From Tubulanus polymorphus (Eukaryota; Nemertea; Palaeonemertea; Tubulaniformes; Tubulanidae), in contig NC_134028.1 of the NCBI RefSeq assembly GCF_964204645.1, positions 4,376,501 to 4,440,500 on the forward strand: a DNA stretch of 64,000 bases, in the 5' to 3' direction. Below, one piece after another: positions 1-11,502 of the stretch (position 1 is its first letter; each line of letters begins with the position of its first letter). The notes under the pieces are model-generated. The model did not search any database, was not told where the DNA came from, and saw only the letters and a program-made list of their open reading frames with translations. The position numbers were made by a program, and so were the translations under genes.

Positions 1-26
1 ATTGTTGGGCCTGCATACGCCACGAT

Positions 27-291
27 CACACGAGCAAAATTTGGCCCGGGTCAAAAACGCTCGTTTAGCCCGACCATAAACGTCGGACCAGGCCCAAGCC
101 AAATTTTAGCACGGGACAAAATAATTATTTGAATTACGTTCCGGAAATGACGCACTCCACTTTGTTCAAGCATTCTTTAGTATCGAATGAGTGGTCTGCG
201 TGTGAACGCTCTCTCTTATTACACATGGGCCAAATTTGGCTCGAATCTGATCCGTGCCTATTTGGCCCGGGCTAAAAATCCTCTCCGTGTG
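27..291. mobile_element. Small inverted-repeat element (MITE-like), copy A
   Basis: The left end (27-50, starting cacacgagc and running to ggcccggg) is matched in inverted orientation by the right end (266-291, cccgggctaaaa to ccgtgtg). The ends are imperfect inverted repeats of about 24 bases around 215 bases of non-coding DNA. A second diverged copy lies at about 8267-8576 and shares internal blocks such as the gcacggga/ccacgggt segment and the gtgtgaacgc segment. No transposase is present, so this looks like a non-autonomous DNA transposon. I see no clear target-site duplication. Confidence 0.6.
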
Positions 292-1234
292 CTCACGGCT
301 AGTGTAAAAATATTTTCCATGCAAATAAAGTAAATAGTATTGTGAGGCGTCATTTTTCTAAGATGGCCACAGATTACTTTACAATTTTAGAAAGAAAAAT
401 GTTCTTGGCCCTCTACCGGCCTTGTGGTACCGCATTACTATACGATGAGTGAAATGAAAAAAAAACTGATGCACATGACATGTATTGTACGCGTAGCATC
501 GTGAATATTGCTTTTCAGGAACCATTATCTCGTTAAAGGGAAATTAAATCTGTCTTCTTTAATACAAATACAGCGGAGTCGTAATTACACCGCACCACGT
601 CGTAAATGTTTCAGGCCACGTTCTCGCGATTGCAATTAATGCAGTAACATCACGCGTGGTAAATAATACCCCAATTAACTACCACTTTGTCGCAGCAGAT
701 CGTTTAGCGATGATTAATATGCCGAAAATACAGTGTTTTCCGTCTCAAGATTATGCCGCCTGTGAATGATTCGCTGAAGAAAGACCTGACTGTAATATAT
801 ATGACATAGGGATAGAGTCACATTCACGCTATATCGCTTGTTCGTCCGTTCTAAAAAAATGGTACGGACTAATTTAGAGGAAACTTAGTGTGAGGGCTTA
901 TGGTTGTATAGATCTAGCAACCTTGTTAAAAAGATCGAAAATCTGTTCGTTATAACCAAAAGTTCGCTATATCTATTTGGGAAGAAATTTTATGTTTGTA
1001 ATAACCGATAAATCGTAATATAAGAGGCTGTTATAACGGGTTCCACTGAAGCGGCCATTCTGTTTTGATAATCGCGTGGTATTCTTCAACGCATGCCCAG
1101 CACAGCTACCGAATGCGCCGACGACTTTCATTTTTTAATCGAAGGTCGAGACTGGTAGAATATGAAGAGGGGCTTTGCGAAAAGGATATACGCCTGTTGA
1201 TATAGATCTCGAAGATTTCTAGTGGTGTTTGCAG
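292..1234. other. Intergenic or intronic DNA, no gene seen
   Basis: AT-rich DNA with stops in all frames. I see no gene, RNA or repeat that I can support here. Confidence 0.5.
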
Positions 1235-1475
1235 ACGTTGCTGCTGGTTTCTGTATGATGAAAATGAACGACGAGCTTACGGTGCCAGCGCCGCCGCAAT
1301 GCAGTATTTGGCGAAAAAATTGGAACAAGATTCAATATACGACTTCGATAGGGTAAAATTGGCATCTCGACATTCCGATCGCTTAATACGGAGGAGACAA
1401 TCCGACACAACAATGCAATCGACAAGCGAAAGACGATTCCAGGCATATCTAGTGGCGATAATTTCGTTCTATTGA
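1235..1475 (+). CDS. Candidate terminal coding exon, unknown protein
   Basis: After a possible acceptor (gtgtttgcag, ending at 1234) an open frame of about 80 codons runs to TGA at 1473-1475. The peptide has a basic, charged, helix-prone composition (for example AAAMQYLAKKLEQ followed by an Arg-rich RLIRRRQSD segment) unlike the Cys/Phe/Ile-rich translations of the surrounding non-coding DNA. I do not recognise the family. No partner exon was found, and a weak internal donor near 1450 could shorten it. It could also be chance. Confidence 0.3.
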
Positions 1476-2701
1476 TTCAAGAGAACCGTGGAAAATTGAT
1501 CGACCGTTTTTGTATCATTGGCAACACAATTACTACACCGTTTATTCCACGTGGAGATGGTGCCAGGTATGAAGGGGACAGTGTTTCGTTTCTGGCGGTC
1601 ATTCCACACGGGGAATGGCTCGGACTTGGTTGCCCTCGCCCTCTCAGCTCATGTTACCCTTATCCTGCCAGTATGATCAAATAGAACAAGCTAAATAATA
1701 CATGAACATGGACATTAAATTCAAACTGAACATGGACATGGCGCTTATCGGACATCATAACATGTGTTGGTCGATATTGACACTCCTTTCAGCACAGTAT
1801 TCATCATTACATCTGATTTAAATTGATTTTAACCAATCAAATAGTTAATATTGTCCGCTGATGCTTTGATACACATCAAAATATACACATATTACGTATA
1901 CTAATTACACTATATTTCCATTCATGATCAGAATATACAAAGTTATGATCGATAGATTGATTGATTATGTACTAAACGTCTGTAAGTAAAACAATAGACC
2001 AAACGGAACATAGTTGTGACCGTATTATACTGACTGTGTAGCAGAAGAGAGTTGAAACGATTTCCGATGTCAGGGTTAAACTTGTGTAATTCTGTACCGG
2101 CAATAATTATACATCAGTGTATTCTGTTCGGTGCCCGCGAGCGTGTGGCGTTAAATGTTGAAAGTCAAAACATATCGAAAATCGAAGGAAGAAATTAGAG
2201 TCGCTTACTCCTTATTCACTCCTTATTCATTCCTTATTCACCCGCTGATGAGTGTATCGTACATCGAGCCATGTTTCCGTATATCGGCGCCGCCATTTTG
2301 TTGATTGAACCCACACGCGCGCCTTCATCGTTTTCTTTTTTTAGGATTCCAATTCTATTGAATTATCGCCCTCCTCGAAAGAATTTTGTGCGAATTTTTG
2401 TATACGGCATAATGAAAAATATTCTAATCCAGTTCGGGAAGCTGCATCACTGTACGATTTGGACAAACCAACTAGAGGAAATCTAGTTCGCAAATTCTAC
2501 CTGTTTTTCGTACGATACTTGAAAAACAGCTTTCTAGGTTGATGATGATAATGCTACGTGCGCCGCGGGTAAGCCGCTTAATTTTGTCGACCGCATAAGC
2601 CAAGAGAGAATTTTGCCGGTAAATCAAATAGAAGATATAATTGATTCGTATACCTTAAAGTGAACGAGCCGCTGTCTGATAGCTCTCAGTGGTGTACTTA
2701 C
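1476..2701. other. Non-coding stretch, no gene seen
   Basis: Low-complexity AT-rich sequence. It includes a triplicated ccttattca-type short repeat near 2207-2240. No supported coding feature. Confidence 0.4.
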
Positions 2702-2730
2702 CCCTTCAGTTTGTTAATAATCCCTGCCAT
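2702..2730 (-). CDS. Candidate first coding exon (10 residues), unknown gene
   Basis: On the minus strand an ATG at 2730 opens MAGIINKLKG and ends after 29 bases at a consensus donor (gtaagtac). Such short start exons are common in animal genes, but no downstream exon could be joined with confidence, so the product is unknown. It rests on the start codon and donor alone. Confidence 0.25.
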
Positions 2731-5700
2731 GCTTATCGACGATTTTCAATTCTGTCTTTGTCACGGCTGTGCCACTTCTTTTCTGCCGATTGAATTAGTC
2801 CGAGTCTTCTGTAGAAGTGAGCGTGAGCGTCTGTGCGGCCAGTGTTCTCATGCGATAGACAACATCAAATTGGAAGCGTCAAAAAAGTTCAAATTCAGTC
2901 GGTAGAACTCACGCGCGGAAATGTAAAATACCCGGATCTTCAAGACGCGGATTATATAACACTCAAATGTATATGACCCGGATGCAAGTTATTCTTCCAG
3001 TTGAAATGATCTATTAGAAGGTGTATTTAAAAGTGTAAATGTCCTGTAAAGTTCTATAGAGAAGCCTCGGGAAGATACCGCGCGTACAACATTAACGTCA
3101 CCGATGCTAGATATATTTACGAGAATGGTTTCACTATTTGAACAGTTTTATATCTGTGATATGATGTCATCATCGTCATTATCGTGCGTGGTGCCGGAGA
3201 CACTTATGCCGCCGCGGGTTGCATCGATGAAGCTGGTGCCGTAGGATTTATTACTCGTGCACGTTGAAAGCGAATGAACGCACGAAGATTGGTCTCATCT
3301 GCTCCTGATGCGAACAACGTTTTTCTGCTAGACATAGCAACAATAGCGTGTTGTTGTCACCGACGCAAAATACCGAGACGGCCAAGACTCTGTAACTCTC
3401 ATCTCTTTAAACCGCAACCTTTAACGCGAAAAAAACCACGCGCTAAAGTAAATTCTCCATGCGTGCCTTCCAACCAAGAGGCAACCCATTGACCCGATAT
3501 ACACCAGAGAAACGCCGTCCAAGCAACGAGGGTATCGAATCATTGCGGAACTGTTACAGAGATATTGGTGACTAAGATTGATTAGCGTGCGTCGACATCT
3601 CCCGCCGTGTTCTACATAGTGCGTAGAAAATGATCACAGCTTTATAGAGGGTCATTGTTTATGGCCTTTAGAATGCATTCTGAGGTATATTTCATCTCGT
3701 TTGAAGTTACAGTTTTTTTGCATAATAGATTGCTACAAAGACAATGTGGCAACAATACGGAACAAAGAAATATTCCGGTAATGAAAAGGTCTTAAATGTC
3801 AATAATGAAAAAAAAAACGACAAGGCGATCATTTTAGTTCAAATTCTGATTGGTCTTCGATCTTTTTAATGCTCGCTATCATAAGGGTCCTCAATTCTTC
3901 GTTAGTTACAAAGGGGTTACAGAACGCACGTCACTCATTTGTATACAGTCGGTGAACCCGTCCAGTCAGAATCGTGATTGTAATTAACATCGAGTCGTAC
4001 TTATTAGCATCACGAAGATTTAGCGGTGTCCGAGAAAGCTTCATTAATGCGCCGTTCGCTCGATTTCGACATTTGTCCGTAAATGAAGTAGATACGTGAT
4101 TGACGTAATACTATCGTGTCAGCGATCAGCTCGTACGTACTATCAGCGAGTCCAGTCAATGTTTAATTGGATCAAACTTTCGTGTTCTAATGAAACTGGG
4201 ACCGGTTCCAGAGTCATGGCTTAGACTTATGATCGGTCTAAGACCAACTTAGTTCTATAGCCAATCTAACAACCTAAGACTATAATCTTAACATTCAAGA
4301 CCACTGTCTTTTAGACTTAAATCTCGACTATGGAATCGTTGACGACGAACGCTTTTTACTATTTTCAGAGAAATGCATTTGATATCTAATCCGGTGTGAG
4401 TTCTGCATTGCCAGTTACAGCTTTCACTTTACTCCAGCATAATTGAAGTAATTTTGACCGCTGCGACAAATTGAACTCACATCCGCGGAACTACATCCCG
4501 CGGTTTTCGATAGACATCTAAAGAATAACCGATTCACCGGTGCGGGTGACTTCTTACGTAAATCCGAATTAGATATCAAAGGTTGTTCGCTGAAAGGTTT
4601 ATTTCACGAAAAAAATAACAAAATCGAAATGCAGCTGAAGTCTGTTTGTTAGTGGAATGGAGATAGTCGCAGTACAATACAAAGACAGTTAGTTATAACG
4701 TTTTGAGTATTGTGCCTTTTGTCTTATGTCTTACGGCTTAGTTATTGCGAGACCTCGTGAAATAAATGATCGTTGCCCTTATCGTGAAAAATCGTGTGTC
4801 ACCCGTTCGCGCAAATTCTTACGGCTGGATTCGCGCGAAGAAAAAGTAGCGTCGATAAAACCTGCAAATTATATACGAATCGTGTGTTGTCAGCGTAGGT
4901 TTGTAACAAATTGGCAAAGAACAGAAGTGACAATTTAGTGAAGAAGCAGTAGTAATATCCTGCTATCATATTGGTACATCGCAAACATAGCGGAAAATCT
5001 ATATCTGTATATCTACAATATACTCGCTGAAAACTGTCTGATTAAATCACCTAAAGGCCTGCTGTGTCTTTTCTCGATTTGTTCTTTATTTCACCCGCGG
5101 TCTAATATTCGATATATGAAAAGATTTCGCTGTATTTAATGATATATTCAATATCAATGTTGTATGATTCCTAATCAAACATCAAACCATATGATTCAAA
5201 TCAAATTCGATTTGCGTTCTGGTGATCAAACACGAATTTCATTTCATTTTTCATATAAACGACATTCGATAAAATCTAGATTAAAAGATAGTTGTTAATG
5301 CCTCTTTTTGTGCGGATGAATTTCCTGTATTGGAAACAATTCTGGAAAAGGCCTTGATTTGAGAGAAACTTTATCTACGGAAATAGTAGTGCATAACCCT
5401 GACGACGAAATTATCCCCATGCTCGATTCACAGCGGGAAAGATGACAAGGTATTGATTAAGCAGATACGCCCATTCAGTGAACTCCAGGTCTCCAATGTT
5501 GTTGAATTTAAATCGAATCTCGGCGTCGAATGTTATTGAGGATTTGATGAAATGTCAACAGGTCAGATGAAGCTCTCTCTTGCGCCGCTTTCTAGTTTTG
5601 CCTCGTGTCTGTTGTCATTACGGCGCCAGTTACGTCAAACGATACGTTCTGCAGTTGCTCGTTGTCACCGAAAATGGCGCAGTCTTGTAGGTTCTGGAAG

Positions 5701-6716
5701 ATTCGTAACATTTTCATCGAATTCTGCGAGGTCTATAACAAAGAATATCCGAAGCCTAATAAACGACTCAGTAGGTTTTCCGCTATACCGACGTCAACTG
5801 AACATGGTTAGCGTGTGGGTAGAGGAGCCTGAAGCGTCTAGGGAGAATATAGACGACGACGAAGATGACTTTTTATTGTTGAGTCTCTGTTGAAGAACCT
5901 CATTTTCATGGATGAGTTACTTTTTGTAATGGATACGTGTTCTTAGCGCGCTGTCTTGGGAATCGTTCTTTGATGGTAGCAGCAGTAAGCTTTGGGAATC
6001 GGGCGGTGACAAAGGTTATCTTTGTTGATACAGCTAATTTTCCTGTTTAAACGCTTTGAACACGAGCAGTTGTTGACAATACGTCATCGATCTTTATCGA
6101 CATAATACAACTTCGTTCTCGATTTATCATATCCAGCGTTATGCTCATAATTATGAGGCTTCTTCCTTTTATAACTTTCGTCATCGGGTATTATGATATT
6201 TCAGTAAATCGATTGATCGCAAATGCTTAGTATCAGCTCGCGGACATTTCGAAGGCCTTATTTCAAAGCATATGACAGCATTTTAGAAAAATCATATCTA
6301 GTACATACTGATTCGATAGTATTTTTTCAAATATAGTAGTAATGGCACTTCAAACAGGAATGTAAGGCTTCGTCGTTGAAATGACGAAATACGATTGCTA
6401 TGTGGTGACCACAGCTGCAGCAAAATATCTACCGCTGATGATGACAGTGTGACAGTCGACGTTGAATGGTCGAGGCTCATTGGGTGCTTAGCGAGAGCAT
6501 GCAATAACAACCGCCGGATACTAATGGGGAAGTAAACGTAACATACAGGGACATTAATTCACAGATTTACATAGCAATAAATATAACATCTTTTGCTTAT
6601 TTCGCACGTGTTATGGTTATGAGTGACGGCCGGTTATCATCGATTACTGTGACGATGCTTCGATGATAGCTGATCACTCATTCCTCCTCAAGTTCACCAC
6701 GGGCACGAACAGGGTC
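2731..6716. other. Long stretch without a supported gene
   Basis: Several open frames of 60-113 codons occur (for example around 5552-5893), but they overlap each other in different frames, lack splice signals or clear ATG starts, and resemble no family known to me. No repeat family was recognised. Confidence 0.4.
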
Positions 6717-9700
6717 TCACAGAATCACGTCACTGCTAGAATTCGTGGGGTATCTCTGGGGGACATGTCTATTACCGATTATCTGGTTACGAACGAAGTC
6801 AATAACGGTCCCTTTCATGAGTCCAAATAATAATTCCATCTGGTAATTTGAGTTTACGTGTCCGCATTCCGGAACCGACTTGTTATCAGACCCGATCGAT
6901 TGCCTCGATAATTTTGTCATTTTCAAACTGAAATCATAATCGTCGGATTGAAGAAACAAGATCAAGTAATAGTGGTCTACAGTGGAGACGATTTTACCAC
7001 CAGACGTAGAAAAAATAAGTCGGCAAACTATAAGACGTATGCTAGTCATTTTCTGGGAATTTGTCATGGGACTCCGAGACGCTAAATGCGATTCTGTTTA
7101 TCTGACGAAGGCCCCTGGTAAATGGAGAAATACGATCGCGAGACCTTTGAGACACGGATATAGGACAAAGAAAGATTCTTTCAGACTGGCAGTATCAGAT
7201 CACGACATTGCCAAATGATTCACTTGAGATGATGGCGAACATGATTTCTGTTTCTGCGTCATCAATAAAGTATTCTTAAAAACGAGCGGAATATCGGTGA
7301 CTATCTAAAAAATATATTCGAAACTGATAAGGCGGCAGTAAATCTAGAAGGCATTCGGACTCTTATCCAATAATCGAGTTTGGTTAGAGTCCCAATATTC
7401 TAATGCAGAATTCATAGGGAGAGACGATTCCGTAAATTGTTTCAATTTTCCTCACTGAAAATTGACGGCAAATCTTAATTCGGGTAAGAGACGTGCGATC
7501 TAGAACTGAATAACGTCAGCATTCGCGGGCGTTCTCCTTACGGGTGAAGTTCTTTCTACTAGAAAACAATGTGGAAATTAAACTGTATGCGTCGATATGT
7601 ATATATATACAGGTATATGTATATACCCGGGGGCTCTCCGTCACGTTAGATTCCCCGTGGGTTGACATTGCTATGAATATTATATTTTTACTCAGTAACG
7701 AAATTTCTTCTGTCGTATTATTTGTCGTCTGACGGAGAAGGCCAAGCAATTTACAAAAAACGAATTTAACAGAGGAACCACCTCCGTCAAACTAAAGCCA
7801 TGGTACTGTATATTATGCCCTTCCCCCGCTTACCAATATATATATCAATAGTAGGACTGAAACACAGCATATGGAAATTAGAAGTGGATGCCAATATTTC
7901 GCTCGCCCGTTTCGACCGGGAATCAATGAGTCGATAAAGAAGACTTATTTCCGTCATAATTGCGATCAGTTGGATACATTCTTCAGATGCGTTCAGTAAC
8001 AAATCGAGCACAGGAGCAGTTAATCAGATTCTATTGTCTACAGAGATATCTTAGTCAAATGATAATCCATATTTCGTGGTAGCGTTTGTCACTGAAGACG
8101 TGTAATAACATTGACATTCGATATCGAATATTATGTAACAAGAATATGATCTATAGGAAATTATCTTTGTATTATGCTTTGAACACTATGCTGTAAATTA
8201 TATTTGAAAAATAAAGTGTTCAAATCAAATCAAATCAAATCTGATAATGGAAACTGTTGTCACGGTCACACGGGCATTTTTAGACCCAGGCCAATTACCG
8301 TCACACTGGTGCCAAATGTTCCCCTCCCTGTTTTACGCGGTTTCATTTTGGCCCGACCAAAACGGTCAGTACGAAATTCTACCACGGGTCAAATTAATGC
8401 GTGTGAATGCTCGGTAGTTCTTTAAGTGACTCACCTCGCTTGCCACAGCATCGTTCTGATGGCATTTCAGAAACTAATGAGTAATTTACGTGTGAACGCG
8501 CTCCCTAAACAGACAAATCTGACTGGGGTCTGATCCGGGGCCAGTTTGACTCAGGTCAAACCGTCTCCGCGTTACGCAGGCATAAATCTTAAGTAAGTTC
8601 GATCGTGCGAAATGTCGGGATGGTGTGTGTTATACAGTCGTTGTTGGTGGTGGTTCGTCTACAAGCCAGTAGAGGGCGAACACTCGCTAAATACGTCACC
8701 GAGATAGAAACACCCGAGTTGGTGTCAACGAGTTTGTGTCACAAGCAGGCATGGCCGATGAGAAGTAAGTTCAGGGATATCGTCTCTCTTTCTCAAATCA
8801 GATAATAACATCAGTCGTAGTGATGAATTACACCAATAATGAATTGTATGTGTGTGGATAATGAACTCGTAACAATCGCTTACAAACTGTTCCCGCGGAG
8901 CGAGGTTTGGATTTCTTCTTCACGAACTGATCTTTCGTACACATAATTTTTTCTCACGCTGAACGATGATTGGAAACGTTGTGCAACGAGGACCCCGTGC
9001 CACTAGCTATCCCACTAGATGGCGCGCGTATCGGGGCGATAACTCGGTCAAAATTATCATCTCTCCCATCAGAAATTAGGTAAATCATAATTTGTTGATG
9101 AAATCAGATTGATCATTAGGTTAGCACAATATTGACATGCATAGAATTTGAGAAATTATGGATAGATTTTAATAGAATCTGAGTAAAAATTCGGGCGTCA
9201 TTGTCCAAATACACATTAGCGACACCAGGTGGATCCTCACATGCCACAGTCGGACGTAGAGTTCACACTATTTCTACTCAATGGAAAAAACACTTACCCT
9301 GCGTGTCCGACCGGTAGAGATGCTGACCTTTCGCCAAAAGCCCGGCCGCCATAAGCTGGAAGATTCGGCAATATCTTTTCATAGTCGCAGTGACGTTTCT
9401 TTAGTTTCTGGCGAGACCAAACTTTGTAGATGGCGACGACCATCGTGATGAAAACTAGCAGTCCACATACTGTGCCCACAACGATGGCAATCACCGGCTC
9501 TGAAATTATACGAATTCCTCGCTATTAATTGAATATTTATTCGGACAGTACGACGACGAAAAAAAAAACAATTCGCAAACGGAAAGCCATTATACGGTTG
9601 GTCATATGCGTCGTTATCGATGACAGAGGCGATTTTTATCAGATGACGAGGTGGTGGGCATACTAACAAGCCACTCACCTCGACGATGTTGACTCGTCGC

Positions 9701-9801
9701 GGAAGTTGTGGTGGGAACGGTTGAAGTGTGTTCCATCGAGTAATGCAATATAAATAGAACAACAGTCAATGTAGGCAGACTAAGGAAGAAACGTCGCCGA
9801 A
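6717..9801 (-). CDS. Single-pass membrane protein with Thr-rich stalk, partial gene model
   Basis: Three minus-strand exons join in phase: 9679-9801 (acceptor cttgacag, donor gtgagtgg), 9298-9499 (acceptor atttcag, donor gtaagtg) and 6717-6927 (acceptor gatttcag, stop at 6717). The first encodes a hydrophobic stretch and then a Ser/Thr-rich segment (TSTVPTTTSATS). The second opens with a strong transmembrane helix (VIAIVVGTVCGLLVFITMV) followed by a basic stop-transfer run (RQKLKKRH) and a tyrosine-bearing tail. The third would supply about 70 cytoplasmic residues. This is the layout of a type I receptor or adhesion protein with a mucin-like stalk. No ATG was found for the 5' end, so an ectodomain exon is probably missing. 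Joining the third exon rests on phase agreement (1 in 3 by chance), and other exons may lie between. Confidence 0.55.
8175..8245. repeat. Possible LINE/SINE 3' tail with AAATC repeat
   Basis: A polyadenylation-like aataaagtg is followed by four tandem copies of a five-base caaat/aaatc unit. This is how many non-LTR retroelements end (known of the class). It directly precedes the small inverted-repeat element at 8267. Confidence 0.4.
8267..8576. mobile_element. Small inverted-repeat element (MITE-like), copy B
   Basis: Diverged copy of the element at 27-291. The left end (cacacgggcattttta) and right end (caggtcaaaccgtctccgcg) are imperfect inverted repeats, and internal blocks such as ccacgggtcaaattaat and the gtgtgaacgcgctc segment match copy A in order. 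This copy is about 45 bases longer in the middle. No coding capacity. Confidence 0.6.
8666..8681 (+). promoter_or_regulatory. CTCF-consensus-like site
   Basis: CCAGTAGAGGGCGAAC matches the animal CTCF core CCASYAGRKGGCRS at 13 of 14 positions. It lies 70 bases upstream of a candidate start exon on the plus strand. The match is seen; binding is inference. Confidence 0.35.
8751..8764 (+). CDS. Candidate first coding exon, MADE(K)
   Basis: ATGGCCGATGAGAA is followed by a strong donor (gtaagttc), giving a 14-base start exon in phase 2, and the context before ATG (caggc) is acceptable. No plus-strand continuation could be assigned. The open frame at 11164-11502 is a possible but unproven partner. 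Confidence 0.35.
9012..9027 (+). promoter_or_regulatory. CTCF-consensus-like site
   Basis: CCACTAGATGGCGCGC matches CCASYAGRKGGCRS at every position of the 14-base core. It sits in the intron of the membrane-protein gene model, 350 bases from the similar site at 8666. Confidence 0.4.
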
Positions 9802-11163
9802 CTGTCAAGTTTCGCTAACTAGACGCGACCAATTTTTATTCCAGAAACGATATCTATACAAAAAGTGCCGCAGCGCAACAGTCACATCAACCGACTCTGA
9901 ATAAGGAATAAAGCAAATAATCCTCCGAATGGCGACTACGTCAGTCCATGCCCCGCTCGGACAGGAAACTTATCCTTTATTACAAACAGCGACGAAGATG
10001 TAAGACCGTATTGTTATATCGACTCTGTATAGTATGAGAATATAAGCATGTGTCTGGTGACCTGGTGGTATCATTATCAGCTCCTAAACAGATGTAACCC
10101 TTTAGATTCACTGCTGATCGCAGGCTTTACAATGTTTATATTGGCTCCGTCGGTAGTTACCCAGTACTAAAAGTAATAAGGTTTATTAAAGCTCTATTCC
10201 AAGTACTGGTAATATTACATATCGCTGGTCGCATTAAAACAATTCATCAACTATAATCGTGGGTGGTAGTAACTGCCTGAAGGCATCCGTCCCGCTAAGT
10301 GCGTAGACAGTATACTTCCGTTATCCAGTATACTTGCATCATCAGTTGTCAGTTGGGAAAAAGTGGGAAAAGCAGAAACTAATGTTACGCTATTCACTGT
10401 TGTCTACTGTGACCTTTTTGTAAAACCTAACTAAAAAACCCGATCTGAATCCGGTTCTGTTATCTGGGTTCTGGCAGCCGCATGCTCTAGGAACCCAGCC
10501 AGCTTGAACTGCAGCAGGAAATGTTCTTGACAAATATAACTTATTTCTGTTTGTCTCATAACAAAGTCAGATTTTATCGGAATCGAACGTTGGCCAAATT
10601 ATCAGCACCTTGGAAGCATTGTGGTACGTTAACTCCAAGATTTTCAGGTTTGGCTTGATCATTGAAATGTAGACTCACTAAGCCGTTGGTCACGCCTTCG
10701 TTTTTCGAGTTGCCATTTCGAAATGATTTCTAGAAGAAAATGTTCTTTTTGTAAGACGCGCTAAAATGCACCGATAAGGAGTCTCGCCGACGATCAAAGT
10801 TGGATGTAGAATGGCTTCAAGAATTAACAAACTTGCTTCAAGCGAAAGAGAGAGAGAAAGACAGATTTGATTATTACTATCTCTTGTTTTTAGTAAAGAG
10901 ATTTGAACCAAACGTGTAGGAAGACACCAAACACGTTCTAACTGATTGAGACACAGCATGGAAAAGGACGAACCTGGAAACTAATCAGGCAGACAAGACC
11001 TTTCTCCCAGGGAAACGGATTGACTGGAAATTCAACTTCGACTTAACATATTTCTTCATATTGTCCTTAACAGTTAACTTTGCGGATAAAACTTTAGAAT
11101 CACAAAAATATGTTCAATTAACTGAACAAATTTGACCTGTAGAATAAATCGATTCCAGTGCAG
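9802..11163. other. Non-coding stretch, no gene seen
   Basis: No splice-supported open frame, RNA gene or repeat was recognised. Confidence 0.4.
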
Positions 11164-11502
11164 AGAACATTTCGCAGTCTGATGGACCTATTCGAGGGGA
11201 CATCAGGCACTGACTCGATAGACAATTACAGACACAGAACATCGATAAGCGGACAAGAAATCGATGACAGAGTCGTGCGGGGAGAAATTTCGAAACAATA
11301 TTTTATTGACATGAATTCATTGCGGTCGGTTCGACACGGAGCGGGTGTCAGTAACATCAAAGGCCGGTATACTGTACCGCGTTCAGTCTCCTCGCCTCGA
11401 TCTTCTGCAAACAATTTAGCAGTAAAAATCTCCCTGCAGACAATATCGATGTTCTCAAAATTGCAGTTAACATTGATAGAATTAAGTGGATTCGAAGGAT
11501 GA
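11164..11502 (+). CDS. Candidate coding exon, unknown protein
   Basis: After a possible acceptor (ccagtgcag) an open frame of 112 codons runs to TGA at 11500-11502. The first 70 residues are polar and protein-like (RSLMDLFEGTSG, a segment ISGQEIDDRVVRGE, then RHGAGVSNIKGRY). A donor at 11371 (gtatac) or 11419 (gtaaaa) could end the exon earlier. No family recognised and no joined neighbour. The frame could be chance. Confidence 0.35.
   Translation, partial: RTFRSLMDLFEGTSGTDSIDNYRHRTSISGQEIDDRVVRGEISKQYFIDMNSLRSVRHGAGVSNIKGRYTVPRSVSSPRSSANNLAVKISLQTISMFSKLQLTLIELSGFEG

Noticed and set aside
5552-5893. 113-codon Arg/Ser-rich frame ending in an acidic run
   Set aside because: It overlaps another long frame in a different phase, has no splice evidence, and its composition fits read-through of non-coding DNA.
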